Shown: in pieces, positions 8,835 through 21,100 of the stretch
How the letters are laid out: the number at the start of each line of letters is the position of its first letter
Numbering within the stretch: the first letter of the stretch is position 1
Assembly: GCF_024599795.1 (NCBI RefSeq)
Contig: NZ_CP102246.1
Span: 4,154,001 to 4,218,000 of the forward strand
DNA length: 64,000 nucleotides
Direction: 5' to 3'
From: Enterobacter cloacae complex sp. R_G8
GTDB taxonomy: Bacteria > Pseudomonadota > Gammaproteobacteria > Enterobacterales > Enterobacteriaceae
Program-made: the position numbers and the translations under genes
Notes under the pieces: generated by a model
The model's database searches: none
Seen by the model: only the letters and a program-made list of their open reading frames with translations
Told to the model about the DNA's origin: nothing

Positions 8835-9974
8835 TTAATTACTCCAGTTTCTGATGAAGCGCGTCGTTTCAGTCAGGCTGTAGACACCACTAATGGTTGG
8901 CATTAATTGATTAATGACTCTGTTCCAGCGCGCAATCGGTGCGGTCGTCACATACACAATATCGTACGGCTTGAGCCTGAATTCGGTGCCAAGCACCAGC
9001 GCCGTCGCATCCCTGGCATCAAGCTGATAAATATTTGCCTGTTTTCCTTTTGACGCATCCGGTTTGTTTTCCGAACGGATCACAAAAATACCGCTGGCAT
9101 CACTGGTTAATTGATTCATGCCCTCCGCATTACCCAACGCTTCGGTCAGCGTCATGCCTGAGCGATCCATTTTCATGGTGGTTTGCTTCACCACATCGCC
9201 CATAACAAAGACTTTTAAATCATCATTACGCGGGATATACAGAATATCGCCGGAATAGAGCAACTTGTTTTGCTGCAGATCGCCATACTGCATAAGCGCT
9301 TGCAGCGAGATGATTGATTTTTTACCCCCCTGGGTTAAAACAGCATTCCCCCAGTCTGCGTTTTCAGTCAGCCCACCCGCCAGATTAACCGCATCAATGA
9401 TGGTCAATGGAACGTTAGTGATGGGCTGCTGCCCGGACTGATTAACTTCACCAGAGACATACACTTTCTGAGAGCGAAACGCGGCAATCCCCACATCGAC
9501 CTGTGGGGACTCAATGTATTTCGCCAGGTGTTCGGTAATCAGCTCTCTGACTTCAGTGACTGTTTTATCCTTAACATGGATTTTCCCGATGTACGGATAA
9601 AAAATAGTGCCGTCTGAATGGACCCAGTTTCCCGTATCGCTGGCGCTACGATACTGGCCAGACGGGGTGGTAAGCTCAGGATGTTCCCACACCGTGACCA
9701 TAATGATGTCACCAACCCCAATACGGTACTCATACGCTTCGAGTCGTTTATTCAGCTCCGCATTGGCGTGGGCGACCACGACGTTTTCACGTAATTTCTC
9801 AATCAGTGCCGGCGTAACGGGGTAAACATTCACCTTCACGTCATTAATATTATCGGGGTCGGGCGTTTCGACAACCGTTTTTCCGTCGGTATCAATATGG
9901 CTTCCGGGGGTTATCTGACACCCTGCCAGTAAAAATAGCGTGGTGAAAATAAACAGAGCTGGCAGTTTTCTCAT
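8835..9974 (-). CDS. wza: Wza outer-membrane polysaccharide export lipoprotein
   Basis: Wza forms the octameric outer-membrane channel for capsule or colanic-acid type polymers. I chose the ATG at 9974, which gives 379 residues, the usual Wza length, and places the signal [19 protein letters not shown] directly at the N-terminus, with lipidation at Cys19. Starts 11 codons (ATG) or 17 codons (TTG) upstream are open and would put a hydrophilic tail before the signal. The polysaccharide export domain ([20 protein letters not shown]) and later SLBB-type segments match E. coli Wza closely, as does the C-terminal [14 protein letters not shown] stretch. It heads the wza-wzb-wzc unit. A possible RcsAB-like site lies about 230 bases upstream. 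Confidence 0.94.
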   Translation of the reverse strand: MRKLPALFIFTTLFLLAGCQITPGSHIDTDGKTVVETPDPDNINDVKVNVYPVTPALIEKLRENVVVAHANAELNKRLEAYEYRIGVGDIIMVTVWEHPELTTPSGQYRSASDTGNWVHSDGTIFYPYIGKIHVKDKTVTEVRELITEHLAKYIESPQVDVGIAAFRSQKVYVSGEVNQSGQQPITNVPLTIIDAVNLAGGLTENADWGNAVLTQGGKKSIISLQALMQYGDLQQNKLLYSGDILYIPRNDDLKVFVMGDVVKQTTMKMDRSGMTLTEALGNAEGMNQLTSDASGIFVIRSENKPDASKGKQANIYQLDARDATALVLGTEFRLKPYDIVYVTTAPIARWNRVINQLMPTISGVYSLTETTRFIRNWSN

Positions 9975-10017
9975 ACTTTTCTTTATGCCATTTCGGTGAA
10001 ATGACATTTCCTTATAA

Positions 10018-10218
10018 TTAATCAATCACCCATGATGGTGCAGAGAGAATGAAGCGTGGCATTCCACAATTGATTAAATGATAAACCTTAAAAGTATGCA
10101 TGTCCTGTAGACGTGGAGTAATCCTAACCCCTGACATCTCTTTCTTATCATTAATATAGAAAGCCGTCCAATCATCAGGCACGTAAACAATTCCCATTTG
10201 TGCGGGGACTATTCTCAC
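10018..10218 (-). CDS. Small ORF just upstream of wza, doubtful
   Basis: A 66-codon GTG-started frame ends nine bases or more before any likely wza start. It encodes a soluble-looking peptide with segments [10 protein letters not shown] and [11 protein letters not shown] recognise no family, signal peptide or strong ribosome site. A possible RcsAB-like box overlaps its first codons. If that box activates wza, the promoter may lie inside this frame and the peptide would not be made. It could be a real small protein or part of a long leader. Confidence 0.25.
   Translation of the reverse strand: MRIVPAQMGIVYVPDDWTAFYINDKKEMSGVRITPRLQDMHTFKVYHLINCGMPRFILSAPSWVID
10204..10217 (-). promoter_or_regulatory. 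Possible RcsAB-like box between wza and the LuxR-type gene
   Basis: On the minus strand this reads TGAGAATAGTCCCC, matching ten of 14 positions of TAAGAATATTCCTA, including the conserved T, AG and TC positions. The site is in the divergent region, about 230 bases before the wza start and about 120 before the regulator start. RcsAB control of wza is known in E. coli. I saw no ops/JUMPstart element (GGCGGTAGC) in this leader. Confidence 0.4.
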
Positions 10219-10338
10219 ATATTAACCCTGAGACATCGTGTAAAATGAAAATATATACATACCGTATCATAAGATCGTTAGCATGCAAATCTTACACCAA
10301 AAAGAGGCGTGCAGAATACATTAACCAAAGGGATAAAA

Positions 10339-11034
10339 ATGGATACGTCGCGGGTCATATTATCAAGATGTCATTTCAGCAACATCGGATTGCGCCATTT
10401 ACTTTCCAATACGTTCAAAAAAGAAGAGATTCTCTCTTTTTATAATCAGCACCATTTACACGACTGGGTAAAAGGTATGAAAAAAGATAGTTTTTTTACC
10501 TTGTACCTGGTGCTTCCTGACTCTATTTATAGCAACATCATCTACTTTCAGTGGCTTATCTCACTAAAACAGAAAACAAACCTCCACGCCATTGAAGAGA
10601 TCATCATCGCTTACCACTCGGATATCTTTCCGGAGCTTTTCGCCTGCATCTGCTCGCATTACAAACATCGTCTCGTGAATATCAATAATCTGACCAACGA
10701 TGAAATTGTCAGGAAAATGCATACCCAGCGTCACCCCAGCAAAAGCGTGATCGTCAAAAAACATATCGAACTGACGCATATGGAGTTCTGTGTCCTGAAG
10801 TTAATGATCTCAGGCTACACGATTGACGACATCAGTACCTTATATAACATCAAGCCAAAAACCACCTATACCTACAGCAACAGCATAATGAAACAGTTGG
10901 GGTTTAACTCTTTAAAGAAAATCTATTCCTGCGGCGAAATCATTAAATCCTCGATTGACCATGACATAATCAGAGAAAAGAAAAAGTACTACAGCATTGC
11001 CCACATTAAGATGTACGAACCACAAACTGCTTAA
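10339..11034 (+). CDS. LuxR-type transcriptional regulator, RcsA/BglJ-like
   Basis: The 231-residue protein has a C-terminal LuxR/FixJ helix-turn-helix at about residues 143-197 (ELTHMEFCVLKLMISG, then NIKPKTTYTYSNSIMKQLG). The N-terminal part starts SRCHFSNIGLRHLLS, resembling the start of RcsA and BglJ, and lacks an obvious phospho-acceptor Asp. Such proteins usually act by pairing with RcsB rather than by being phosphorylated themselves. The start at the ATG was chosen because AAAGGG stands at the right distance before it; a GTG ten codons earlier has no such site. It is divergent from wza and separated from the OmpA-like gene by a terminator. Controlling the surrounding surface genes is inference from context. 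Confidence 0.8.
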   Translation: MDTSRVILSRCHFSNIGLRHLLSNTFKKEEILSFYNQHHLHDWVKGMKKDSFFTLYLVLPDSIYSNIIYFQWLISLKQKTNLHAIEEIIIAYHSDIFPELFACICSHYKHRLVNINNLTNDEIVRKMHTQRHPSKSVIVKKHIELTHMEFCVLKLMISGYTIDDISTLYNIKPKTTYTYSNSIMKQLGFNSLKKIYSCGEIIKSSIDHDIIREKKKYYSIAHIKMYEPQTA

Positions 11035-11093
11035 ACCCTCACCGCCTCTAACACGTCACCCGTGTCTCCATAACACCGTCAAATTATTCACAA

Positions 11094-11131
11094 AAAAAAT
11101 ACGGAAAGCGTCTCCGCAATCCGTATTTTTG
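11094..11131. terminator. Bidirectional terminator between the LuxR-type and OmpA-like genes
   Basis: AAAAATACGGA and TCCGTATTTTT form an 11-bp stem around a 14-base loop, with A/T runs on both sides. It lies between convergent genes and can stop transcription from each. Confidence 0.85.
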
Positions 11132-11144
11132 TATCGATGCTGAC

Positions 11145-12086
11145 TTAGTGGCTTTTCACTAAAATTTCTACGCGACGGCTATTGACGTTACATCCTGCCG
11201 CTTGCTGGCTGGCAGAGGTACCGCAGCCTTCAGCGCTTTGTGCTATTCCTTTGCCCGTCGTGTTATTGATCAGCTCCGGTTTAATCCCTTTCTCGATCAG
11301 CAATGAACGAACGGTATCGGCACGTGCTTCAGACAGGCGCTGGTTAGCCTCACGGCTACCAATTGCGTCGGTATAACCCACAATCTGGATCTCACTGACG
11401 TTATTCGCCTTTTTGGTAAATTTCACCACCTCGTCCAGCTTATTGCGGGATTCAGCAAAAATCCCTGCCGCATTACTTGCCGCAAAGCGGAACAGGACTT
11501 GCTCCTGAATAAGCACCACACCGCTGTTATTAACGTAATCACAGGTTTTTACCTGCGATGCACGGTTAATAATTTTGGTCTGTTTATGCATTTTACTCAA
11601 CAGGGCTTCAGCCTTAGAACGCTCTTCCAGGGCCGCCGTATTTCCTGCCGTACCTGGATTAACCTGAATAAAATAGGTTTGCGCACTTTCGGCATTGAGC
11701 TGTTGCAGAGGATTTTGTTTCCCCTGATAAGCAGGGTGATCGTTGAACCAGGACTCCACCGCATGCGTGCCTGGCGCGGCGCACAGGACGGTAAATTGCC
11801 CCGGCAGCAGTACCGACTGCAGCTCGCGGTCGACGTAGATCGTCGCGGGTACGCTCCCCTCAGGGTAATAAACCACAATTTGTGCCTGTTCCGGTGTCAC
11901 ATCTGCGACCGGGCGGTAGGGCTGTGGTGCCGTCTTCCCTGAAGCGGTTTTGACGTCTGCCGGTATATCGATGACGTGCTTCACTCGTTCTGCTGAATAT
12001 GCAGTGCTGGATATCAATACGCTGAGCGCGGCAGTAATAGCACACGCCAGGTTTATTTTTTTAAACTTATTAAGGGTTACTTTCAT
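11145..12086 (-). CDS. OmpA-family envelope protein, adhesin-associated
   Basis: A signal peptide (about 1-31, ending STAYS) precedes 313 residues. The N-terminal part (about 45-170) has a beta-rich segment with YYPEGSVPATIYVDREL, which I cannot assign to a named domain. A C-terminal OmpA-like peptidoglycan-binding domain (about 195-310) carries GYTDAIGSREANQRLSEARADTV, the family signature. Two Cys pairs (around 288 and 299, and 102 and 182) could form disulfides. The gene follows the giant adhesin on the same strand by about 100 bases, with a hairpin between. It may anchor or stabilise the adhesin or its exporter at the cell wall; that role is inference from position. Confidence 0.85.
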   Translation of the reverse strand: MKVTLNKFKKINLACAITAALSVLISSTAYSAERVKHVIDIPADVKTASGKTAPQPYRPVADVTPEQAQIVVYYPEGSVPATIYVDRELQSVLLPGQFTVLCAAPGTHAVESWFNDHPAYQGKQNPLQQLNAESAQTYFIQVNPGTAGNTAALEERSKAEALLSKMHKQTKIINRASQVKTCDYVNNSGVVLIQEQVLFRFAASNAAGIFAESRNKLDEVVKFTKKANNVSEIQIVGYTDAIGSREANQRLSEARADTVRSLLIEKGIKPELINNTTGKGIAQSAEGCGTSASQQAAGCNVNSRRVEILVKSH

Positions 12087-12151
12087 TTATCAAATTCCCG
12101 ATTAACCCAGTGAATGACTGTGTAACAACGATGGGTAGATGCGTGCAGAAA

Positions 12152-12178
12152 GCCCGCCATCCGAAGATGGCGGGTATT
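12152..12178 (-). terminator. UUCG-loop terminator after the giant adhesin gene
   Basis: A perfect 9-bp GC-rich stem CCCGCCATC/GATGGCGGG closes a TTCG tetraloop on the minus strand, an exceptionally stable fold. It lies about 12 bases after the adhesin stop. Only a short CTTTCT tract follows, so some read-through into the OmpA-like gene is likely. Confidence 0.75.
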
Positions 12179-12185
12179 TACTGGG

Positions 12186-15100
12186 TTACATCATGATTTG
12201 GTTATTCTGTAGCAGCGTCACCAAATCCGTTTGCACGTCAGCCAGCGTGACAACCTGCGTAAATCCATGCTGTCCGCCCTGACCGTCACGGTCGATACTG
12301 ATCACGGTATCACTACCCACAACTTCCACCTTGACGTAGTCAAGTACGCCGCGGGAGGAGTAATCCAGCTCCAGTTTTCCTTCGTCTTCGAAGAAGGAGA
12401 TAGAACCTTTGTAGTCAAGCAGTTCACTCATATCGAGCAGATCTGCATCACTGTCTTTCACCAGATTACCCACCTTAAAGCCGTGGATCGTGTCATGACC
12501 ATTGCCACCGGTGCTGTCGTTGCTCAGACCTGCCAACACCTTGTACATCAGCGTATCGTTACCGCCGTTGACCAGGTAGAAGGCGTCGTTGCCACCACGT
12601 CCTTCAAACACGTTATTCGCGGAGTTATCCGTAAACGTATCTTGCTGGCTGGAACCTACGAGCCCCTCGATGTTGAGGAGCTTATCGGTGCCGTTACCGG
12701 TTGCAGTGCCTGTCCACAGGTTCGCGTTGATCGCAGTGGTTGAACGGCTATAGTCAACAACGTCCATACCGGCAGTTTCGCTCCAGACTGGCTTACCGCT
12801 CACAATCTGGTTCCAGCCGCCGCCACCGTTGTAGGTGTCATTGCCTGCAGAACCGAAGAAGGTGTCGTTATAGCCCGTCCCGATGATCCCGTTGTTGCCG
12901 GAGGTGTTGTTCGCCGCATTGCTGCTTTCCGCCGTCAGTACGTAGGAGTCATGGGCTTTACCTGTTGTCAGGCCACCCCAGTTCTCATTTACCGTACCGT
13001 TGGTGTAGCCACCAATGCTGCCCGTTGCGCCAACGTGATCCGCTTTACCGTCGGTAATGCGCAGCATCTGCACGGAGTAAACTTCATTCGGATCCAGCCC
13101 GAAGAAGCTCACCAGACCCATACTGTTGCTGGAACCAGAGGACTGCGGGTTAATCAACTGGGTTGCCACAAGCTCGCCCGCTGAGTTGTATAACTTCACG
13201 GTGTTGCTGTAGAAGGTATTGATGCCGTTGCCGTCAACAATACGGATCTGCAGGCTCGTGCCGTCCGCCGCGATATTGGTGTTTTTCACCAGCATCGTGC
13301 GTCCCGCGTCGTCTCTTGCCACGACATCAGCATCTGCGCCAGAACGGTACAGCACCAGGTCCATCGAACCGTCCCAGTCATAGTCGAGTGCGACGGCACC
13401 CGTCATGTTGTTGAACGTCGTGCTACCTGTCAGGCTGACTTTATTGGCGCCCCAATTGTTACTACCGGTATTGGTATACAACATTGGCGAGCCAGTCACG
13501 CCAGAGCGTGGCACTTCGATGATGTCCATCTTACCGTCGTGGTTCCAGTCCACTGCCAGCGACGTGCCGCCATCAACGTTATCGCCAAACCACTGCGCCT
13601 GGCTGTCCGTTGCATTGAGCTTGCCGGTACCATCGTTCAGATAGATACGGCTCTCGTCGCTGTTACTGCCCCCCTTCGAACCACGGCTCAGGAACAGATC
13701 CAGCCAACCATCGTTGTTGTAATCCGCATAGGTCATGGAGATAGACAAGTTACCGTAGTCTTCATGGCCATCGTCACGGAACACGTTCGCGTAGTAGCCA
13801 ACTTCACCGAAGTTGGTCTTCGACGTCCCGGTAGTCTGGTTATACAAGATACCCAGACCGCGGGAGTTGTTGCCGACGAGGTTGCCAGCGCCGTTGTAGT
13901 CGATATGTGCCGTAATATCTACGGTACCGTTGTTATCGATATCCACAGCCCCGACTTCGTGCAGCACACTCAGCGACGTTGGCAATGCTCCGCCAGGATG
14001 TCCGTCAGAGAAGCCGGAATTGTCCTCGTAACTGAGCGTGCCCTGCGTATTTTTGATGAACGAAATGGAGTCTGCTTCGGAGTCACCCAGCACAAAGTCC
14101 AGATAGCCATCACCTTCACGGTCATAGGAAATCACGCCGCCGAGGTGGTTCAGGGTGCCCTGATCCAGCGCCTTCGCGGAGTAACTACCGTCCGCATTCT
14201 GCAGCCAGTAGGCGGTACGACCCGCGTTACTATAACTACTGATCTGAGACATGACGTCGGCATAGCCATCGCGGTTAATGTCCGCAAAGGCTGCGGAGTT
14301 AACATAACGGCTGTATGACGTGCTATCTACGTCGTAACCCGCACCGTTTTCAGTTGACGGTTGGGCAAGGTACGTTGAATCGTAGTCTTCACGCGTGACG
14401 GAGTCATAGACACGTCCGGCGTTAGCGGTCGATGTGCCAGAAGTGCCACGAGCACTCTGGAAGAATGACCACAGACCATCCTGACTGATGGTCACCGCAG
14501 CGGCGTTCAGACCGCGGCTGTCCGCATCGGTCGTTCCCCCCCAGGTTTGTTCAATCAGCGTACTGCCGCCACCTTCGGTGACACCTGTACTGGTGCTGGC
14601 GCTCATGCTTGAGCGGTTACCCGCTTCATCCCAGACCACAAAGGCCAGGTTATGTGCGCCAGAAGGCAGCGACGTATTCAGACTCCAGGAGCCGTCAGCG
14701 TTAGCCTTCACGAAGCCAATGACCTGATCCAGACCTTCCTGATAGGTCCCGTTGTTGTTGACGTCACTCACCAGCGAGACAATCGCCCCCGCTTCAACAC
14801 GACCGTATTGACCGCTGGAGAAGGTGAACGAATCTCCTGTGGTGGTGTGCTGCGGCACATCTGGCGCCCCGGTAATACCGTTCGGAGAATCCAGATCGAT
14901 AACCACGTTGTAGCTATCCGCAAACTTCGTGTTCGTACCTGGGTTGCCCGCAACGTCAATGACCTGCAGCTTGAAGCTGTGAGTAGTGCTTGCTGTCGCT
15001 TCCGGCAGTACATAGCTCCAGCTCTGGCCGTTAAGTGCCAGCGTTTGCCAGGTTTTGCCGTTATCCAGGGAGATCTGCAGATGCTCACCCGCCTGTAGCG

Positions 15101-18100
15101 CCGCGCTCAGGTTACCGCTAATGGTCACCGTACGGTCACGGGTGACCATGTCGCTGTTGGTTGCTGTCGCAGCATGGCTGAAGTGATCACCTGTCGTCAG
15201 ACCATGGCTGGTATCGGTGGTGACTTTGGTGGTCGTAGACAGACCATTCATGTCACTGCCGCCTGTTGCCACCTGCAGCGCCTGAGAATCAGTGCTGCCA
15301 ACGTTACCGGCGTTATCCACCACGCGAGCCTGAATGGTGTAAGCACCATCATTCAGCGTCGTGTTCTGCATATCCACAGTCCAGGATGTACTGGTCACCG
15401 TTGAGGCACGCGTCCAGGTTGCACCGTTGTCGAGGCTAATCTCAACCCATTCGTCCGCCTGCAGGGCTTTCGTCAGCTGACCGTTAATCAACAGCGTGTT
15501 ATCGCTGGTGACGAAGTCAGTATCTGATGACCCCCGGTCTTCTGATATAGAGCTGATATTGATAACCGCGTCAGACACGGTGGTATCGACAACAATCGTC
15601 CAGGTGTTGCTCGGCGTACTGATGTTGCCCGCCGCATCCGTAGAGGTTGCCACCAGATTCCAGGTGCCTTCAGTCAGCTTGTTCGCGTCAGTGATCTGCA
15701 GCGTCCACTGGCCCGTCGTGCTATCGGCCACGGCGGTACCCAGCAGAATGCGCGTTGTCGCATCCACCTGATGGTACACATTCACCGTGCTGCCCTTCTC
15801 TGCCGTACCGGTAATTTCAGGCGTGGTGTCGTTGGTAGGTTTGCCGTGGGCAACAGAACCCTGAACCGGGTTAACGTCGTCCAGCACATCCGTAATAACC
15901 GGCGCGACAGGCGCAACCGTGTCCACCACCAGATCAAAGTCGATCGGCGTGAGCGGGTTATTGGACGGATCGGTCCCGGTAATACGCAGCGTATGCGCGC
16001 CATCACTCAGGCTGCTCAGCGGCGTGAATTCCCAGTCACCGTTGGCATCTGCTTTCACCGTGCCAAGCTGAACGCCACCGACGTCAGTGATGATAATGGT
16101 GCTGCCTGCCGTCGCCTTACCGACCAGCTGTACCTGGCTATCATTGGTGACTTCACCCTCGCGAAGCACGCGTGAGCCGCCCGTTTCCTGCACATCATCC
16201 ACCACCTGCAGCAGTTGCAGATAGCTTGCGCCCGTGGAGACGTTAACAGTGATATCGTCAACGATCGCGCTCGCGTTACCCGCCGGATCCGTTACCTGAG
16301 TCGCGAACTGGTGTTCGCCATCAACCAGCGGCGTGGACGGGGTGAACTGCCAGCTACCGTCAGGGTTGGTGACGGTGACTGAACCGATCGCCTGGCCATT
16401 ATCATAGATAGTGACCGTGCTGCCCTGCTCCGCTTTACCGGTGAAGGTCGGTTTGTTGTCGTCCGTGGTCATGCCCTCGGTCAACTGACCTTTCCAGGCC
16501 CCCTGATCGTCAGACACCTGCAGGCCGGAAACCGGATTCGGTGCTGTTGAATCAATGGTTACCGTGAACGAACCGCTGCGATCGCTCTCCTGACCCGCGC
16601 TGTTGGTATTGGTCACCGTAAAGGTGTAGCTACCGTCAGCCAGTGCCGGAGATGGCGTGAAGCTCCAGGTGCCATCGCTGTTCAGCGTTGTTTTACCTAC
16701 AACCTGACTGCCGTTGTAGATGGTGATCGTATCGCCCGCAGCACCGTCCGCCGTCCCGTTCAGGGTCGGCGTATCGTCTTTGGTCAACGCATTGTTGGCC
16801 AGGTTGATAACGGTTGTGCCGGTATCGTCCAGAACGTTAACGATCGCTGGTGCATCCGGGGTATCGGACATAATGACGTCATAGCTGTCAGCCGGTTTCG
16901 CCACGTTGCCAACCCGATCGGTTTCCGTCACGGTCAGTTTGTTGATGGAGTCACCATACAGAGACTCAGATGGCGTCAGTTCCCATTTGCCGTTCTGATC
17001 AACCGTGGTGGTACCCAGTACCTTCGTGTTGCCGTCTTTATCGGTGGTGTAGACCGTAATGACGTTGCCCACTTCAGCACCAGAGCCGCGGATCACCGGA
17101 CGTGAATCGTCCAGAACGCCGCCATCCGCAACTATCCCCTGAACGTTACCCACGTTATCCGTAACGGAATCAATGGTCACTTTGCTCGCATCCGGCGCGG
17201 TGTAGTCGGTGGTCAGTACGAAGGCCGCAGACTTGTCGCTGACGTTTCCGGCTTTATCCGTCGCCGTCACATAGAAGGTGTTTTTCCCTTCTGGCAACTT
17301 ACTGCCCGGCTTGAAGTTCCACGCGCCGCTGCTGTTCGCGGTGACTGAACCCAACAGCGTGCCATCAACGGAGTAGATGTTGACGGTACTGTTCGCTTCG
17401 GCCGTACCGTGCAGGATTGGCTGCGGATCGTCAGTCACGTCGTTGCTGTTCAGGTCGTCCTTAACGGTACCCACCTGATCTTCCGCGTAATCAATGCTCG
17501 GACGATTCGGTGCTTTACTGTCAATTTCGAAGCTGAAGGTGCTGGAGGTATCCTCTTTACCGGTCAGATCTTTAGCGGTCGCCGTAATGTTATGTACGCC
17601 ATCGCCCAGATCGCTGGTAGGGGTGAATGTCCAGTTACCGCTGGCATCTGCCGTCACGGTGCCCAGCACCACGCTGCCATCTTTGATGGTCACGATGCTG
17701 CCTGCTTTTGCCTTGCCGATAATGTCCGGACGGGCATCGTCAGTCACATCATTGGCCTTCAGTTCGCCCGTTACGGTGCCTTTATCGTCCATCACGCGAA
17801 CGATAGTGACCGGTACGCTGGAGGTATCAAGCGTGACGGTGACACCGGCATTTTCAGCCCCCAGGTTGCCTGCTGAATCTTCAGCACGCGCGGTGAAGGT
17901 GTATTCCCCATCCGCCAGAGAACCGGTGGTGTAAGTCCAGTTACCGTTCGCGTCTGCCACCGCAGTACCGTTTTCCTGGCCGTTCACATAGATGTGAACA
18001 ACGCTGCCTGGCTCTGCTTTACCGCTGATGGTCGGTGTCGCATCGTCAGTGGTATCGCCATTGGACAACGTACCGGTCTTCGGACCTTCGTTATCGCTCA

Positions 18101-21100
18101 CGATAAAGCCTGTGACCTCACCCGGCGCGCTGGTATCCACCGTGATCGGGAAGCCGCCAGTCTGCGGGCTCACCTGACCAATGTCGTTAATCGCTTCCGC
18201 GACAAACGTATGGACACCGTCCGCCAGTTTCGGCGTATTGAAGCTCCATTTGCCCTGTGCATCGGCCTTGGTTTCACCCAGCAAGGTGGTGCCGTTCGGG
18301 CCGCCATAAATGCGAACCGTTACGTTGGCTTCAGCCGTACCGGTCAGAAGCAGCGTGTTGTCGTTGGTCAAGGCATCCTTTTGTAATGGGCCGGTATGCG
18401 GCGCAACATCATCTTCCACACTGCTCAGTGTCGGTGGCAGCGGCTGACCGCCCGCATCGATCTGAATAATGTATTCCGGTGATGCCGCCGTGGTGTTACC
18501 CACGCTGTCGGTCTCTTTAACCGTCAGGTTGTACGTCCCGTCAGGCAGGGCTTTGGTGACCTGAAGTTCCCAGGTACCGTCAGCCTGTACTTTCGCGGTG
18601 CCAATCACCTTGTCACCGTTGTACACGGTGATGGTGTTGCCCGGCTCTGCGCCCGTCCCCTTGATCAGCGGCGTGTTATCGTCCGTCTTACCACCCGAGG
18701 CAATCGATCCGGTGACAGAACCAAAATCATCCACCACATCGGTGATGCTGACTTTGCTGGCATCCGGGGCGGTGAAGTCCAGGTTAAGGACGAAGTCGTC
18801 CGATGCCACACTGGTGTTACCGGCTTTGTCGGTCGCCGTCACGTGGAAGCGGTGCTCGCCTTCCGGCAGTTTCGCCACCGGTGAGAAGCTCCAGGTGCCG
18901 TCGGCTTTCGCCGTCACTTCGCCCAGCAGGCCGTTCTGATCGTAGATCTTCACGGTACTGCCCGGCTCGGCCTTGCCGCTCAGGGTTGGCGTCGGGTCAT
19001 CGGTGCTGCCGCCGTTCGCCAGGGTGCCCTGCACGCTGCCCACGTCGTCCAGCGCCGCGTCGATGGTCGGTTTCACCGGTGCATCGGTGTCGATGGTCAC
19101 GGTCCAGCTGCTGCTGCTTGACTCGTTGCCCATCGGGTCTTTCGCCGTGGCGGTGAAGGTGTGGTCGCCGCGGCCCAGGTCCACGCTCGGCGTGAAGCTC
19201 CAGGTGCCGTCAGACCCCGCGGTGGTGGTGCCCAGCACGTTACTGCCGTCCATGATGGTCACGGTGCTGCCCGCCTTCGCCGTGCCGCTGATTTGCGGAC
19301 GGGTGTCGTCGGTGACCGCGTTCTGGGACAGGCTGCCGGTCACGCTGCCGGTGTCGTCGGTCACGGCGGTGATTTCCACCTTGCCCGGGACCACGTCAAC
19401 GGTGATGACCACGTGCGAGCCTTCCGGTCCGGTGTTACCCGACGGATCGGTGACGGTGGTGGTCAGGTCGTGTGCGCCGTTCGCCAGCGGCTGGTCCGGG
19501 GTGAAGCTCCAGGTACCGTCCGGGTTCACCTTCGCGGTGCCGATGACCTGGCCGTTGTCGATGATGTTCACCGTGCTGCCCGGCTCGGCCTTACCGCTCA
19601 GGGTCGGGGTGTTGTCATCGGTGGTGTCGCCGCTCACGACCGGGCCCTGGTACGCACCGACGTTGTCGGTGACCAGCAGGTCAGAGGCCGCGTCCGGTGC
19701 TTTTGTATCAATCACGATACCGAAGCCGCCGGTTGGCTCACTGGTGCGGCCCACGCCGTCGGTGACGGTGGCGGTGAAGTTATGGCTGCCGTCTGCCAGC
19801 GCCGTATCCGGCGTGAAGCTCCAGCTGCCGTTGCTGCCCACGGTGGCGGTGCCAATCAGGCGACCGTTATCGTAGATGCTGATAGTGCCGCCGATCACAC
19901 CGCTGCTGCCGCTCAGGGTCGGGGTGGTGTCGTTGGTGACATCGCCCTTCTGCAGGTAGTCCGCGTGCGGAGCCACGTCGTCATAGACGGTGTCCAGCGT
20001 CGGCGCCTGCGGCGGTACGGTGGCCACGTTGATGACGTACTCTGCGGACGGACCGGAGACATTGCCCACGCTGTCGGTCTCTTTCGCCGTCAGGGTGTAC
20101 GTCCCGTCCGGCAGCGGCGTGGTCGGCTCCAGGGACCAGGTGCCGTCGGCCTGCACTTTCGCGGTGCCAATGACCTTGTCGCCGTTGTACACGGTGATGG
20201 TGTTGCCCGGCTCTGCGCCCGTTCCCTTGATCAGCGGACGGTTGTCGTCGGTTTCCCCGCCGGAGGCAATCACGCCTGCGGTGTTCACGTCGTCGTAGAC
20301 TTCGGTGATCGCCAGCTTGTTCGCATCCGGGGCGGTGTAGTCCAGGGTCAGAACGAAGTCGTCTGACGCAGAACTGGTGTTGCCCGCCTTGTCGGTCGCC
20401 GTCACGTGGAAGCGGTGCTCGCCTTCCGGCAGTTTTGCCACCGGCGAGAAGCTCCAGGTGCCGTCAGCTTTCGCCGTCACCTCGCCCAGCAGGCCGTTCT
20501 GATCGTAGATCTTCACGGTGCTGCCCGCTTCCGCCTTACCGCTCAGGGTCGGGGTCGGATCGTCGGTGGTGCCGCCGTTCGCCAGGTTACCCTGCACGCT
20601 GCCCACGTCGTCCAGCGCCGCGTCGATGGTCGGTTTCACCGGCGCATCGGTGTCGATGGTCACGGTCCAGCTGCTGCTGGCTGACTCGTTGCCCATCGGG
20701 TCCTTCGCCGTGGCGGTGAAGGTGTGGTCCCCGCGGCCCAGGTCCACGCTCGGCGTGAAGCTCCAGGTGCCGTCCGCGCCCGCGGTGGTGGTGCCCAGCA
20801 CGTTGCTGCCGTCCATGATGGTCACGGTGCTGCCCGCTTTCGCCGTGCCGCTGATTTGCGGACGGGTGTCGTCGGTGAGCGCGCCCTGCGACAGGCTGCC
20901 GGTGACGCTGCCGGTGTCGTCAGTCACGGCGGTGATTTCCACCTTGCCCGGGACCACGTCAACGGTGATGACCACGTGCGAGCCTTCCGGCCCGGTGTTG
21001 CCCGACGGATCGGTGACGGTGGTGGTCAGGTCGTGTGCGCCGTTCGCCAGCGGCTGGTCCGGGGTGTAGCTCCAGGTGCCGTCCGGGTTCACCTTCGCGG

